A DNA stretch of 54,212 nt from Clostridia bacterium. GTDB lineage: Bacteria; Bacillota; Clostridia; Oscillospirales; CAG-272. Under the pieces are notes generated by a model. The model was given only the letters and a program-made list of their open reading frames with translations, did not search any database and was not told where the DNA came from. Where the stretch lies: the NCBI GenBank assembly GCA_017503865.1, contig JAFVSI010000039.1:1-54212 (forward strand), given 5' to 3'. Shown piece by piece: positions 23,988 to 31,605 of the stretch. The translations under genes were made by a program, and so were the position numbers. Position 1 is the stretch's first letter. Each line of letters begins with the position of its first letter.

Positions 23988-24071
23988 TCATTTTAGTAAC
24001 GTTATAATAAGACTCACGATGGCTATACCTATCGGAATAATCCATAGCCAAGTAGGATAACCGTTTTTCAT
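23988..24071 (-). CDS. 27-residue membrane miniprotein
   Basis: MKNGYPTWLWIIPIGIAIVS, then LIITLLK and TGA. One transmembrane helix, with a strong ribosome site (AAAGGAGAAAAC) placed well before the ATG. Too short for usual gene callers, but the ribosome site and clean membrane segment support it. No function can be assigned. Confidence 0.6.
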   Translation of the reverse strand: MKNGYPTWLWIIPIGIAIVSLIITLLK

Positions 24072-24089
24072 TTTGTTTTCTCCTTTCTG

Positions 24090-24332
24090 TTATGAATTTA
24101 CATATTGCCAAAACTCGTTAAAAGCTTCGTCTGCTTCGCAAGGTTGATTTTTCATCGCTTCCATTTCCTCTTCTGTGTATTCTTTTCTTGCCAAGCTTTG
24201 TTTGGTGATTTTGAAGCAAGTGCTCATATTTATTCGTGCGGTACATTCGCAACCGCAACCGCCGCACCAAGTACAGCCGTCCATTTTCAAAGCTTCAAAA
24301 ACCTCTCTTTTTGTTGGCTCTATAATTTTCAT
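24090..24332 (-). CDS. Cys-rich protein, leftward block
   Basis: 80 residues, ATG behind AAAAGGAGATAG. MKIIEPTKREVFEALKMDG is followed by CTWCGGCGCECTARI, a dense cluster of five Cys in ten residues, then NMSTCFKITKQSLARKEYTE and a final Cys near PCEADEAFNEF. This could hold a metal cluster or zinc. A GC-rich hairpin lies between it and the J-domain gene. Function unknown. Confidence 0.72.
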   Translation of the reverse strand: MKIIEPTKREVFEALKMDGCTWCGGCGCECTARINMSTCFKITKQSLARKEYTEEEMEAMKNQPCEADEAFNEFWQYVNS

Positions 24333-24351
24333 TTTTTCTATCTCCTTTTCT

Positions 24352-24373
24352 GCGGGGGATTGACCGCCCCCGC
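24352..24373 (-). promoter_or_regulatory. GC-rich mRNA hairpin upstream of the Cys-rich gene
   Basis: GCGGGGG (24352-24358) and CCCCCGC (24367-24373) form a perfect seven-base stem. On the leftward transcript it ends a few bases before the AAAGGAG ribosome site of the Cys-rich gene. No T run follows, so it is not a standard terminator; it may affect RNA stability or translation. Confidence 0.5.
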
Positions 24374-24390
24374 TCGGTATATTGATTTGT

Positions 24391-24888
24391 TTATGCGTTT
24401 GCGGTTGCGAGCTTGTCTTGAGGTGTGGTATCTACTCTCTCACTGCCCCAAAGGTCACGTATCTGCTCAAGGGTGAAGGTCTTGCGGGAGTGCTTGACAT
24501 ATCCTTCTTGATGATAGTACCAAGCGTTTTTGTTGCGGGAATACTTGAAGTGAAGTTCTTTGAGGGTGTCACGGTTTACGAAGGTGTTACCTGTTACCCA
24601 TACCCACGAGCCGCATATCTCAATATCAATGCCGTCAAGGTGTATGAGCTTTTCAAGGATTTCACGGAATTGCTCAGGGGTCTCGGTGTTATCTTCTTTA
24701 GCGGTGTACGTCTCGCCTGATGCACTCTTATGTACGTTCTTGAGCTTTGCGAAGAGTCTGTCATACTCTGCGTTAATCTCTTGCATATCTTCTGTACGTC
24801 CGCCTCTGTCGGGGTGATGTTTGAAGACGAGCTTCTTGTACTCTTTCTTGAGGTCTTCAAGGGTTTGGGGATTGTTAAACCATTTCAT
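24391..24888 (-). CDS. J-domain (DnaJ-like) protein
   Basis: 165 residues from the ATG at 24888 (AAAAAAGGAG upstream), not the earlier in-frame ATG. Residues 1-50 are a J domain: TLEDLKKEYKKLVFKHHPDR GG contains the HPD motif that stimulates DnaK ATPase, then EINAEYDRLFAKLKNV. A second domain (about 75-140) reads LIHLDGIDIEICGSWVWVTG and YHQEGYVKHSRKTFTLEQIR. It should redirect host DnaK to phage replication or assembly, or to a specific client; which is not visible. First gene of the leftward block. Confidence 0.85.
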   Translation of the reverse strand: MKWFNNPQTLEDLKKEYKKLVFKHHPDRGGRTEDMQEINAEYDRLFAKLKNVHKSASGETYTAKEDNTETPEQFREILEKLIHLDGIDIEICGSWVWVTGNTFVNRDTLKELHFKYSRNKNAWYYHQEGYVKHSRKTFTLEQIRDLWGSERVDTTPQDKLATANA

Positions 24889-24943
24889 TTTTTGTTCTCC
24901 TTTTTTCGTGTTATTTCGGGGTGTTGTCCTCTGTTGTGACCTC

Positions 24944-24968
24944 ATTATAGCATACCCACAGGGGTATG
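24944..24968 (-). promoter_or_regulatory. Leftward promoter with flanking palindrome
   Basis: On the minus strand a TATAAT -10 (24944-24949) precedes the J-domain gene by about 55 bases. Immediately upstream is CATACCC-ACAG-GGGTATG (24951-24968), a perfect seven-base inverted repeat that would lie in the spacer, so a repressor there would block the promoter. No clear -35 is visible, and TGTAAACT occurs twice 22 bases apart (24981, 25003). Confidence 0.5.
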
Positions 24969-25045
24969 TGTTGAAGAAACTGTAAACTATTTATGAACGA
25001 ATTGTAAACTCGAAAAAATGTCAAGAGAATTTTGAGAAAATACCT

Positions 25046-25110
25046 CTTTTTATCCCTTTTTATCCCTGAATACACCGCACAAACGCAAAAAAATATGATA
25101 TAAATATAAT
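25046..25110 (+). promoter_or_regulatory. Candidate late promoter with tandem activator repeats
   Basis: CTTTTTATCC occurs twice in direct tandem (25046-25055, 25056-25065), exactly one helical turn apart, about 40-60 bases upstream of a TATAAT (25105-25110) that has no good -35. This is what an activator-dependent promoter, served by the DUF1492/ArpU protein, should look like. The whole 24889-25287 stretch is otherwise non-coding. Confidence 0.42.
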
Positions 25111-25125
25111 AACTAAATATATAAG

Positions 25126-25160
25126 AACGCATCTGCATATCGTGTAGGTGCGTTTTTTAT
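25126..25160 (+). terminator. Terminator-like hairpin in the late leader
   Basis: AACGCATCT (25126-25134) pairs with AGGTGCGTT (25146-25154), eight of nine positions plus one G-U, then a T run. It begins only about ten bases after the predicted start of the late transcript, so it would act as an attenuator or belong to a short RNA. Confidence 0.6.
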
Positions 25161-25170
25161 TGGAAGCGAA

Positions 25171-25262
25171 GCACCAGCGAGCTTATCATTTTCGGCATTA
25201 GGTGATAACTCGTAAAATACGGCACTCCTCTCGGGCGGGTACTCGGTACTCGCCTATGGTGC
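25171..25262 (+). ncRNA. Candidate structured RNA, three-way junction
   Basis: Three nested or adjacent stems: P1 GCACCA/TGGTGC (25171-25176 with 25257-25262); P2 CGAG-bulged C-TTATCA with TGATAACTCG (25078 to 25088 region is not involved; positions 25178-25188 with 25203-25212), ten pairs and one bulge; P3 GGCGGGTA/TACTCGCC (25234-25241 with 25247-25254), eight pairs with one G-U and a CTCGG loop. No ORF covers it, and a terminator-like hairpin lies just upstream. It precedes the methyltransferase and terminase genes. It could be a phage leader RNA, a packaging-site RNA or a small RNA. Prediction by eye; no covariation was available. Confidence 0.5.
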
Positions 25263-25287
25263 AAGCGAATAAAAAAGGGGCGAGATT

Positions 25288-26077
25288 ATGAACATAATTA
25301 AAGGTGATTGCTTGGAAGTTATGAGGGATTTACCCATACGAAAGCATTGATTTAACAGTTACAAGTCCACCATACGATAATTTAAGAGAATACAACGGGA
25401 ATATTGATCAATGGAATTTTGAGAAATTTCAGAGCATAGCAAAAGAATTATACCGAGTTACTAAAGACGGCGGCGTTATTGTTTGGATCGTAGCTGACGA
25501 GACGAAGAAAGGAAGCGAAAGCGGAACATCGTTCAGGCAAGCTCTTTTTTTCAAAGAGTGCGGTTTTAAGCTGTACGATACAATGATTTGGTATAAGCAA
25601 TTAAGCGGGGCCATTGGCTCTATGAAACGTTACGAGAATACTTTTGAATATATGTTTGTGTTCTCTAAAGGAATGCCAAAGACAACGAATATAATTAAAG
25701 ACAAGCCCAATAAGACGAGTGGCACAATATTACACGGCACAGTACGGCAAAGAGACGGCTGTCTGAAGCCAAGAGGAAACGGCAACGGAAGAAAAAAGAC
25801 AGCCGAGTTTGGAAGACGGCATAACGTTTGGAGTATATACCCCGAGAGAAACAATAAAACTATTCACCCTGCCGTATTTCCCGAGCAATTAGCGAAAGAC
25901 CATATCCTTTCTTGGAGCAACGAGGGAGATACAGTCCTTGATTGCTTTATGGGTAGCGGGACAACGGGTGTAGCGTGTGTAAATACTAATAGACAGTTCA
26001 TCGGCATAGAGCTTGATGATACATATTACGAGATAGCAAGACAGCGTATAAATAACGCTGTTTTTTCTTTGCATTAA
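25288..26077 (+). pseudogene. DNA methyltransferase, beta type, broken by a one-base frameshift
   Basis: The ATG at 25288 (AGGGGCGAG upstream) starts MNIIKGDCLEVMRDLP, then the frame hits a stop at 25348. Dropping one base near 25336 restores one frame to 26077: ESIDLTVTSPPYDNLREY, later DTVLDCFMGSGTTGVACVN and FIGIELDDTYYEIA. SPPY (25364-25375) before FMGSGT is the beta-class order for N6-adenine or N4-cytosine methylation. Intact it would be about 262 residues. As read it is not made in full; a sequencing error, a real null mutation or an internal start cannot be told apart. It would protect the DNA against restriction. Confidence 0.85.
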
Positions 26078-26097
26078 AGCGGAAAGGGGGTGCAATA

Positions 26098-26448
26098 ATG
26101 GAAAAAAACAAGGTAGGAAGACCGTCTGTAATGACAGAAGCGATGATAAGTAAATTAGAATTACTATTCTCGCAAGGACTATCAGACCGTGAAGCCTGTC
26201 TTATTGCGGATATAAGCACTACTGCTCTTTATGATTATTGCACCGCAAACCCTGATTTTGCGGAGCGAAAAGAGCTATTGAAAGATAACCCGAAGATAAA
26301 AGCAAAGCTCAATATAGCAGAAGCAATAGAAGCAAAAGACGTAGATATGTCAAAGTGGTATCTTGAACGCAAAGCAAAAGACGAGTTTTCGACAAAGCAA
26401 GAGATAAGCGGAGATATAACAGTTAAAAAACTTGAGGACTTACTATGA
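26098..26448 (+). CDS. terS: Terminase small subunit
   Basis: 116 residues, ATG behind AAAGGGGGTGC. KVGRPSVMTEAMISKLELLF begins the HTH region; LSDREACLIADISTTALYDY is the recognition part; ERKELLKDNPKIKAKLNIAE and DVDMSKWYLERKAKDEFSTK are the oligomerisation core typical of Firmicutes TerS. It recognises the packaging site and loads the large subunit, whose ATG overlaps its stop. Confidence 0.93.
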   Translation: MEKNKVGRPSVMTEAMISKLELLFSQGLSDREACLIADISTTALYDYCTANPDFAERKELLKDNPKIKAKLNIAEAIEAKDVDMSKWYLERKAKDEFSTKQEISGDITVKKLEDLL

Positions 26449-28232
26449 GCTATACAGCCGACTTTCTTATAGCTAAACGCAAAGAGAAGTGGAGCGAGCT
26501 TAATAGCATTGACTACGACAAGCAATTCAGAAGTGCGGTAGCAGAAGAAATGCTCACGGATAGTAATTTGCTTGGAGAGATCAAGAGAAATCCCGAAAAG
26601 CTGATAGAGCTTGTTTTTATCGTAGTTGACAAAAATCAGAAGACGATGCCGTTCTTCCTGAATGACGTGCAGCACGAGTTTATGAATACGTTAAATAAAG
26701 CCATAGAGGACTTTAACAACGGAGATATAACAGATATATCCCTATTAGTCTTAAAGGGCAGACAGCAAGGATTTACAACGCTTGTAACGGCGTATCAGCT
26801 TGCTTGCAGTATTCTCAACAAAAACTTTCAAGGCTATACTCTCGCAGACAAAAGCGATAACTCTGAAGCTATATTTCAGAATAAAGCTAAATTCCCTTAT
26901 AGTCAGCTTCCCGAAGCTCTAAAGCCAACGGAGAAGTACAATAACCGCAAACAGCTATTATTCGAGAAGATAAATAGCTCTTGGGCGGTAGATACAGCGA
27001 CAAAAGACGTAGGTCGTTCTCGTACAGTAAACTTCTTTCACGGCTCAGAGTGTGCCTTTTGGAAAGACGGCATATCACCTATACAGGGAGCTTTGGGAGA
27101 AGCATTTACAAAGAACTGCATCAAGATATACGAGAGTACAGCAAACGGCTATAACGACTATCAGAAGATGTGGAATAGCGGCGTACATATAAACTGCTTC
27201 TATGAGTGGTGGAAGACGAAAGAGTATAATATATCCTTCAAGAACGAGGATATAAAACAGTCTTTCCTTCACGACATAGACTCTAAGAAAGATTGGATAT
27301 ATGAACGCTTACGTTGGCTAAGAGACGAGAAAAACCTTTCTCCCGAACAGCTCTATTGGTATTGGAATAAGTACGACAAATACCTTGATAAAGACCTGAT
27401 AAAGCAAGAGTATCCTTGCACAGCTCACGAAGCTTTCTTGCTGTCAGGTAAGAACGTATTTGATACAGCTATTATTCTTGATAGGCTCGATAGACTCAAA
27501 AAGCCTATAAAGACGGGATATTTCACCTATAACTATGACGGACTCCGTATAAGCAATATACAATGGGTAAATGACAAGGACGGCTATATAAGGCTCTATC
27601 AGATGCCAAACACACCTGAATTTACTGAGTATTGCATAGGCGGTGATACAGCGGGAGAGGGCAGCGACTTCTTCACGGGACACGTTCTCGATGCCAAGAC
27701 GGGCGTACAAGTCGCAACGTTAAAACATCAATTCGATGCAGACCAATATACAAGGCAAATGTATTGTCTCGGTAAGTTCTATAAAGATGCTCTCATAGGC
27801 ATAGAAGCAAACTTCGACAGCTATCCTATTATGGAGCTACAAAGGCTCGGCTACATCAAGCAATACACGAGAGAAGCACAAGACACATATACGGGTAAGA
27901 CTGAGAAGCGTTTTGGCTTCAAGACTACGAGCTTGACAAGACCGACAATTATCTCAAGGCTCATAGAGATAGTACGAGAGCATTGTGACACTATCAATGA
28001 CAGAGATACATTAGAGGAATTGCTGACGATCATACGCAACGAGAAGGGGCGTATAGAAGCTCCCGAAGGCGGTCACGATGACCAAATGATGGGACTTGCG
28101 ATAGCTCACCATATCAGAGAGCAAGTCGTATTCCCGCAAGAGGTTGTAACAGTCAATCCGCAGTATAGGTTTAGCATTGAGAAACACCTTGACATACAGT
28201 ATGACTACGGCGAAGAAATGACGATAGTATAA
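26445..28232 (+). CDS. terL: Terminase large subunit
   Basis: 595 residues, coupled to TerS by ATGA. The ATPase has a Walker A-like LKGRQQGFTT (about 103-112) and a following beta strand with FFHGSECAFWKDG as the Walker B/acidic region. The nuclease domain has GGDTAGEGSDFF (D401), LIGIEANFDSYPIM (E454) and GGHDDQMMGLA (D545), the three acidic positions of the RNase-H-like fold. It cuts concatemeric DNA and drives it into the procapsid through the portal. Full length for the family. Confidence 0.95.
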   Translation: MSYTADFLIAKRKEKWSELNSIDYDKQFRSAVAEEMLTDSNLLGEIKRNPEKLIELVFIVVDKNQKTMPFFLNDVQHEFMNTLNKAIEDFNNGDITDISLLVLKGRQQGFTTLVTAYQLACSILNKNFQGYTLADKSDNSEAIFQNKAKFPYSQLPEALKPTEKYNNRKQLLFEKINSSWAVDTATKDVGRSRTVNFFHGSECAFWKDGISPIQGALGEAFTKNCIKIYESTANGYNDYQKMWNSGVHINCFYEWWKTKEYNISFKNEDIKQSFLHDIDSKKDWIYERLRWLRDEKNLSPEQLYWYWNKYDKYLDKDLIKQEYPCTAHEAFLLSGKNVFDTAIILDRLDRLKKPIKTGYFTYNYDGLRISNIQWVNDKDGYIRLYQMPNTPEFTEYCIGGDTAGEGSDFFTGHVLDAKTGVQVATLKHQFDADQYTRQMYCLGKFYKDALIGIEANFDSYPIMELQRLGYIKQYTREAQDTYTGKTEKRFGFKTTSLTRPTIISRLIEIVREHCDTINDRDTLEELLTIIRNEKGRIEAPEGGHDDQMMGLAIAHHIREQVVFPQEVVTVNPQYRFSIEKHLDIQYDYGEEMTIV

Positions 28233-28241
28233 GGGGGATAT

Positions 28242-28493
28242 ATGGAAATACTTATAATACTGACAGTCGGCACGCTTAACATAGCGTGCTTTTTTATTGG
28301 TGCTAAGGTCGGGCAGACAGTAGCAAAGGGAGAGAAGATAGAAGCTCCCTCTCTCAATCCTATGAAGGCGGTAAAAGAGCATCAGGCAAAGAAGCAAGCC
28401 GAAGCAGAACAAGAACGCATAGATACCATTATGCGAAACATAGAGAGCTATGACGGCACGAGCCGAGGACAGGAAGACGTGCCGAGGGGGTGA
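28242..28493 (+). CDS. Small membrane-anchored protein between terminase and portal
   Basis: 83 residues, ATG behind AAGGGGGATAT. One N-terminal hydrophobic helix (about 2-24, ILIILTVGTLNIACFFIGAK) followed by a charged helix (HQAKKQAEAEQERIDTIMRN). Similar single-helix proteins sit between terminase and portal in other short-tailed Firmicutes phages. Its coding sequence contains a perfect terminator-like hairpin (28270-28295). Function unknown. Confidence 0.75.
   Translation: MEILIILTVGTLNIACFFIGAKVGQTVAKGEKIEAPSLNPMKAVKEHQAKKQAEAEQERIDTIMRNIESYDGTSRGQEDVPRG
28270..28295 (+). terminator. Intragenic terminator-like hairpin
   Basis: GCACGCT (28270-28276), six-base loop, AGCGTGC (28283-28289), then six T. 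Perfect and GC-rich, but inside the coding sequence of the small membrane protein (codons 10-18). It would reduce transcription from terminase into portal unless translation or an antiterminator prevents it. Confidence 0.6.
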
Positions 28494-28497
28494 ATGA

Positions 28498-30282
28498 ATG
28501 GATATAAGAGAAATACAAGAGACTCCTATATGGACTCTATACGAGAAGGGGCGTAACTACCATAGAAGGACGGGCATATATACCGATACAGATAGAAACT
28601 ATCGTATGTATAACGGCAATCAATGGGAAGGTGCAAAGCTCGGTGATGTAGAGCCCGTGCAGAAGAATTTTATCAAGCCCATTGTAAAGTACAAGGTATC
28701 AGTAATACACGATAACCTATACGGCATTGTTTACTCTTCGCAGAATTATGAAAATCAGGCGTTCCGCAAAGCTGCCGAAAGATATTGCGAAATGCTCAAC
28801 GGCTATGCTGCAAGAGTGTGGGAACGTGACAAGATGGATTTCAAGGGCAGACGAGTAACAAAGGACTCCGCTATCAATGACGAGGGCATTATATACGTCA
28901 ATTTTGATAGAGAGAATATGTACCCTATCAATGAGATCATCAAGAAGAACGACATCTACTACGGCAACGAGAACGATGACGATATACAGAGTCAGCCGTA
29001 TATTCTGATACGAAAGAGAATGCCCGTAGTCAATGCGATAGAGCTTGCCTTGAATGAGGGTATGAGCAAAGAGAAGACGGCATTTATTATCGGTGACACA
29101 GATACCTTTGAGGAAAGCGGAGAAGCGGCAAAGATAGAGCTTGATAATATGGTGACTGTCATATATAAGCTCTACAAGCTGAACGGCACAGTACACTTCT
29201 CAATCGCTACAAGGTGGGTAGAGATAAGCGAAGATATAGACCTCGGCATAAAGCTCTATCCCATAGCTCACTTCAATTGGGAAGAGAAAGAAGGCTCGGC
29301 TCGTGGAGAGGGCGAGGTAAGATGCCTCACACCCAATCAGATAGAGGTCAACCGCACAGAGGCAAGACGAGTCCTGACAGTCAAGTACCAAGCATACCCG
29401 CAGAAGGTAGTTGACGTTAGCAAGATAGCCAATCCTCAAGCACTTAAAACAGTCGGCGGTACAATCCGTACGAACGGACAGCCCGTAGAGGATATTCACA
29501 AGATAGTCGGCACTTTGCCCCCCGCACAGATGTCTCCCGATGTTGTAAAGCTCCAAGAGGACTTGATACAGGTCACAAGAGACTTGGCGGGTGCGGGAGA
29601 TACAGCGACAGGACAAGTTGACCCCGAAAGTGCATCAGGTAGAGCTATTCTTGCGGTACAACAGGCTTCTCAGGCTCCTATGACAGAGCAGAAGGAAAGC
29701 TACAAGAATTTCATAGAGGACTTGGCGAGAATATGGCTTGAATATCTTATAGTCTATTCTGAGAACGGCGTAGATATGGAAGAGAAGGTCACAGACCCAA
29801 GAACAGGGGAAGAGACAATACAGCTTGTCAAAGTTCCGCAGAGTGCCCTTGAACAGCTCCAAGCGACTGTAAAGATAGATATAACTCCCAAGAGCGTATA
29901 TGATCGCTTTGCTCAAGAGCAGACGATAGAAAACCTCTTGACGAATGGACTATTCAACGTTGAGAGAGTGAGCGAGTTGTCCGTCTATGCTGAGATACTT
30001 GACGATGACTCCGTAGCTCCCAAAGTGAAGATACAGGAAGCAGTAGAGCGTATCAAGGAAGAACAACGCAAGATAGCTATGATAGAAGCAGAAGCACAGA
30101 TGATGCAGCAGAGGGCACAGCAATTCCTTATGGAAGATGCTGACGGACAGGCACAGCAGATAGCCGATGCACAGTCACAGCTTGAAGCTCAGTTAATGGC
30201 AGAGGAAGCGGAATACGCTGACGATGAAGCAGAGCTTGACGAAGAAACCGCAGAAGCGGAAGAAGAAACAGACGAGGAATAA
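28498..30282 (+). CDS. Portal protein
   Basis: 594 residues, ATG behind GAGGGGGTG. RNYRMYNGNQWEGAKLGDVE, KNFIKPIVKYKVSVIHDNLY and the later VRCLTPNQIEVNRTEARRVL, then DLAGAGDTATGQVDPESASG and RAILAVQQASQAPMTEQKES are the conserved blocks of P22-like portals. The Gln/Glu-rich C-terminus (about 530-594) is helical and very acidic, like the barrel or crown end. The dodecamer is the DNA gate and binds the gp4-like adaptor. Confidence 0.9.
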   Translation: MDIREIQETPIWTLYEKGRNYHRRTGIYTDTDRNYRMYNGNQWEGAKLGDVEPVQKNFIKPIVKYKVSVIHDNLYGIVYSSQNYENQAFRKAAERYCEMLNGYAARVWERDKMDFKGRRVTKDSAINDEGIIYVNFDRENMYPINEIIKKNDIYYGNENDDDIQSQPYILIRKRMPVVNAIELALNEGMSKEKTAFIIGDTDTFEESGEAAKIELDNMVTVIYKLYKLNGTVHFSIATRWVEISEDIDLGIKLYPIAHFNWEEKEGSARGEGEVRCLTPNQIEVNRTEARRVLTVKYQAYPQKVVDVSKIANPQALKTVGGTIRTNGQPVEDIHKIVGTLPPAQMSPDVVKLQEDLIQVTRDLAGAGDTATGQVDPESASGRAILAVQQASQAPMTEQKESYKNFIEDLARIWLEYLIVYSENGVDMEEKVTDPRTGEETIQLVKVPQSALEQLQATVKIDITPKSVYDRFAQEQTIENLLTNGLFNVERVSELSVYAEILDDDSVAPKVKIQEAVERIKEEQRKIAMIEAEAQMMQQRAQQFLMEDADGQAQQIADAQSQLEAQLMAEEAEYADDEAELDEETAEAEEETDEE

Positions 30283-30284
30283 TT

Positions 30285-30686
30285 ATGACAGAACACGATT
30301 GTAAGAAATGCGTTCACGCTCATAAGATATGTGAGGGTGAATGGGAATGCGATGCAGAAAACTATGACATTAAAGATTTCGGTTGCTATATTCCCAAAAT
30401 GACCTTTGGTGAAGCTGTTGAAGCACTTAAAAAAGGTGCAAAAATAGCCCGTAGAGGTTGGAACGGCAAAGGTATGTACCTTTGGCTCTTGCCTGAATGC
30501 AAGGTAAAAAAGGAATGGTGCAGAGACGAAAGGCTTATTGAGTGTATGGGCGAAGATGACGAAATATTGTGTCTTGGCTCTATTCGTATGTTCACTCACG
30601 ACAGCACAGGCAGACAGGCGGTGCTTACAGGTTGGCTTGCAAGTCAGAGCGATATTCTGTCTGAAGATTGGTATATCGTTGATTAA
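30285..30686 (+). CDS. DUF2829 protein, Tad2-like (candidate anti-Thoeris)
   Basis: 133 residues. Residues 1-37 contain CKKCVHAHKICEGEWEC and a later Cys, a small putative zinc-binding extension. Residues 38-133 match DUF2829 throughout: MTFGEAVEALKKGAKIARRG, WNGKGMYLWLLPECKV, GSIRMFTHDSTGRQAVLTGW, LASQSDILSEDWYIVD. Known: Tad2 of this family sequesters the cyclic ADP-ribose signal of Thoeris defence. Inferred: this protein does the same. It lies between portal and scaffold and has its own terminator, so it looks like an inserted accessory gene. The added Cys-rich part is not part of the family core. Confidence 0.82.
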   Translation: MTEHDCKKCVHAHKICEGEWECDAENYDIKDFGCYIPKMTFGEAVEALKKGAKIARRGWNGKGMYLWLLPECKVKKEWCRDERLIECMGEDDEILCLGSIRMFTHDSTGRQAVLTGWLASQSDILSEDWYIVD

Positions 30687-30710
30687 GCACTCATATCGGG
30701 TGCTTTTTCT
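30685..30710 (+). terminator. Terminator after the DUF2829 gene
   Basis: AAGCAC (30685-30690) and GTGCTT (30700-30705) around a nine-base loop, then a T-rich run. It overlaps the stop codon. The 115-base gap that follows contains no other ORF. Confidence 0.65.
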
Positions 30711-30801
30711 TATATATGCTCCAAGCATTTAAGAGCCTAAACTGTATGGAATATTCGGTGAAGCAAAACACCTAAACAAAAAATGGGAAGGAAAAATCGT
30801 T

Positions 30802-31572
30802 ATGGAAATGAACGAAAACCTTGTGACCGAAGAGGTTGCTGAAAACACGGAGCAGACCGTAGAAGAAACACCAAAGACCTACACGGAAGCGGAGTTCAAC
30901 GCAAAGCTTGACGAGGTTATTGGTAAGAAGCTCGCTCGCAAAGAAGCAAAGATACGCAAGGAGTACGAGAGAAAGTACGGCGACCTTGAGGAAGTGCTGA
31001 AAGCGGGAACGGGCAAAGATAGCGTAGAAGAGATGACGGACACGTTTACGAAGTTCTATGAGAGCAAAGGCATCAAGATAAACAAGAAGCCTGAATACTC
31101 CGCAAAGGATATTGAGGTACTTGCAAGAGCCGAAGCTGAGGATATTATCCGTATGGGCTATGAAGATGTGGTCGAGGAAGTTGACCGCCTTACAGAGCTT
31201 GGAGCTGCAAAGATGACCGCAAAGGAAAAAGCGGTATTTAAGGTCCTTGCAGAGCATAGACAGAACGCCGAGAGAAGCAACGAGCTTGCGAAGATTGGCG
31301 TAACTGAGAATATATACAACAGCAAGGAGTTCAGGGACTTTCAGAGCAAGTTCAATCCTAATACGCCTATTGCAGATGTTTACGACATCTACACCAAAAC
31401 ACAACCTAAAAAGAACATCAAAACAATGGGAAGTATGAAGAACAGCACGAGCGATGACGGCACAGTAAAGGACTTCTATACAAGAGACGAAGCCCTTCAG
31501 TTCACTAAGAAGGACTTTGACAACAATCCCGCACTATTTAAAGCAGTCGAAGCATCTATGCTGAAATGGTAA
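30802..31572 (+). CDS. Capsid scaffolding protein
   Basis: 256 residues, ATG behind GGAAGGAAAAATC. A very acidic N-terminus (about 1-25) is followed by a long charged coiled coil (about 30-150, AEFNAKLDEVIGKKLARKEA, RKEYERKYGDLEEVLKAGTG), and a C-terminal segment (FYTRDEALQFTKKDFDNNPA) ending in a Trp. The position just before the coat gene and the all-helical charged composition fit a scaffold that directs coat assembly and then leaves the shell. Confidence 0.85.
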   Translation: MEMNENLVTEEVAENTEQTVEETPKTYTEAEFNAKLDEVIGKKLARKEAKIRKEYERKYGDLEEVLKAGTGKDSVEEMTDTFTKFYESKGIKINKKPEYSAKDIEVLARAEAEDIIRMGYEDVVEEVDRLTELGAAKMTAKEKAVFKVLAEHRQNAERSNELAKIGVTENIYNSKEFRDFQSKFNPNTPIADVYDIYTKTQPKKNIKTMGSMKNSTSDDGTVKDFYTRDEALQFTKKDFDNNPALFKAVEASMLKW

Positions 31573-31605
31573 TACTTCCTCGCCTATGAAAGGAAGGAAA
31601 AAACT

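Noticed and set aside
25171-25262. tRNA or tmRNA gene
   Set aside because: There is no cloverleaf with a T-arm GTTC, no CCA end and no anticodon arm of seven; the junction has only three stems.
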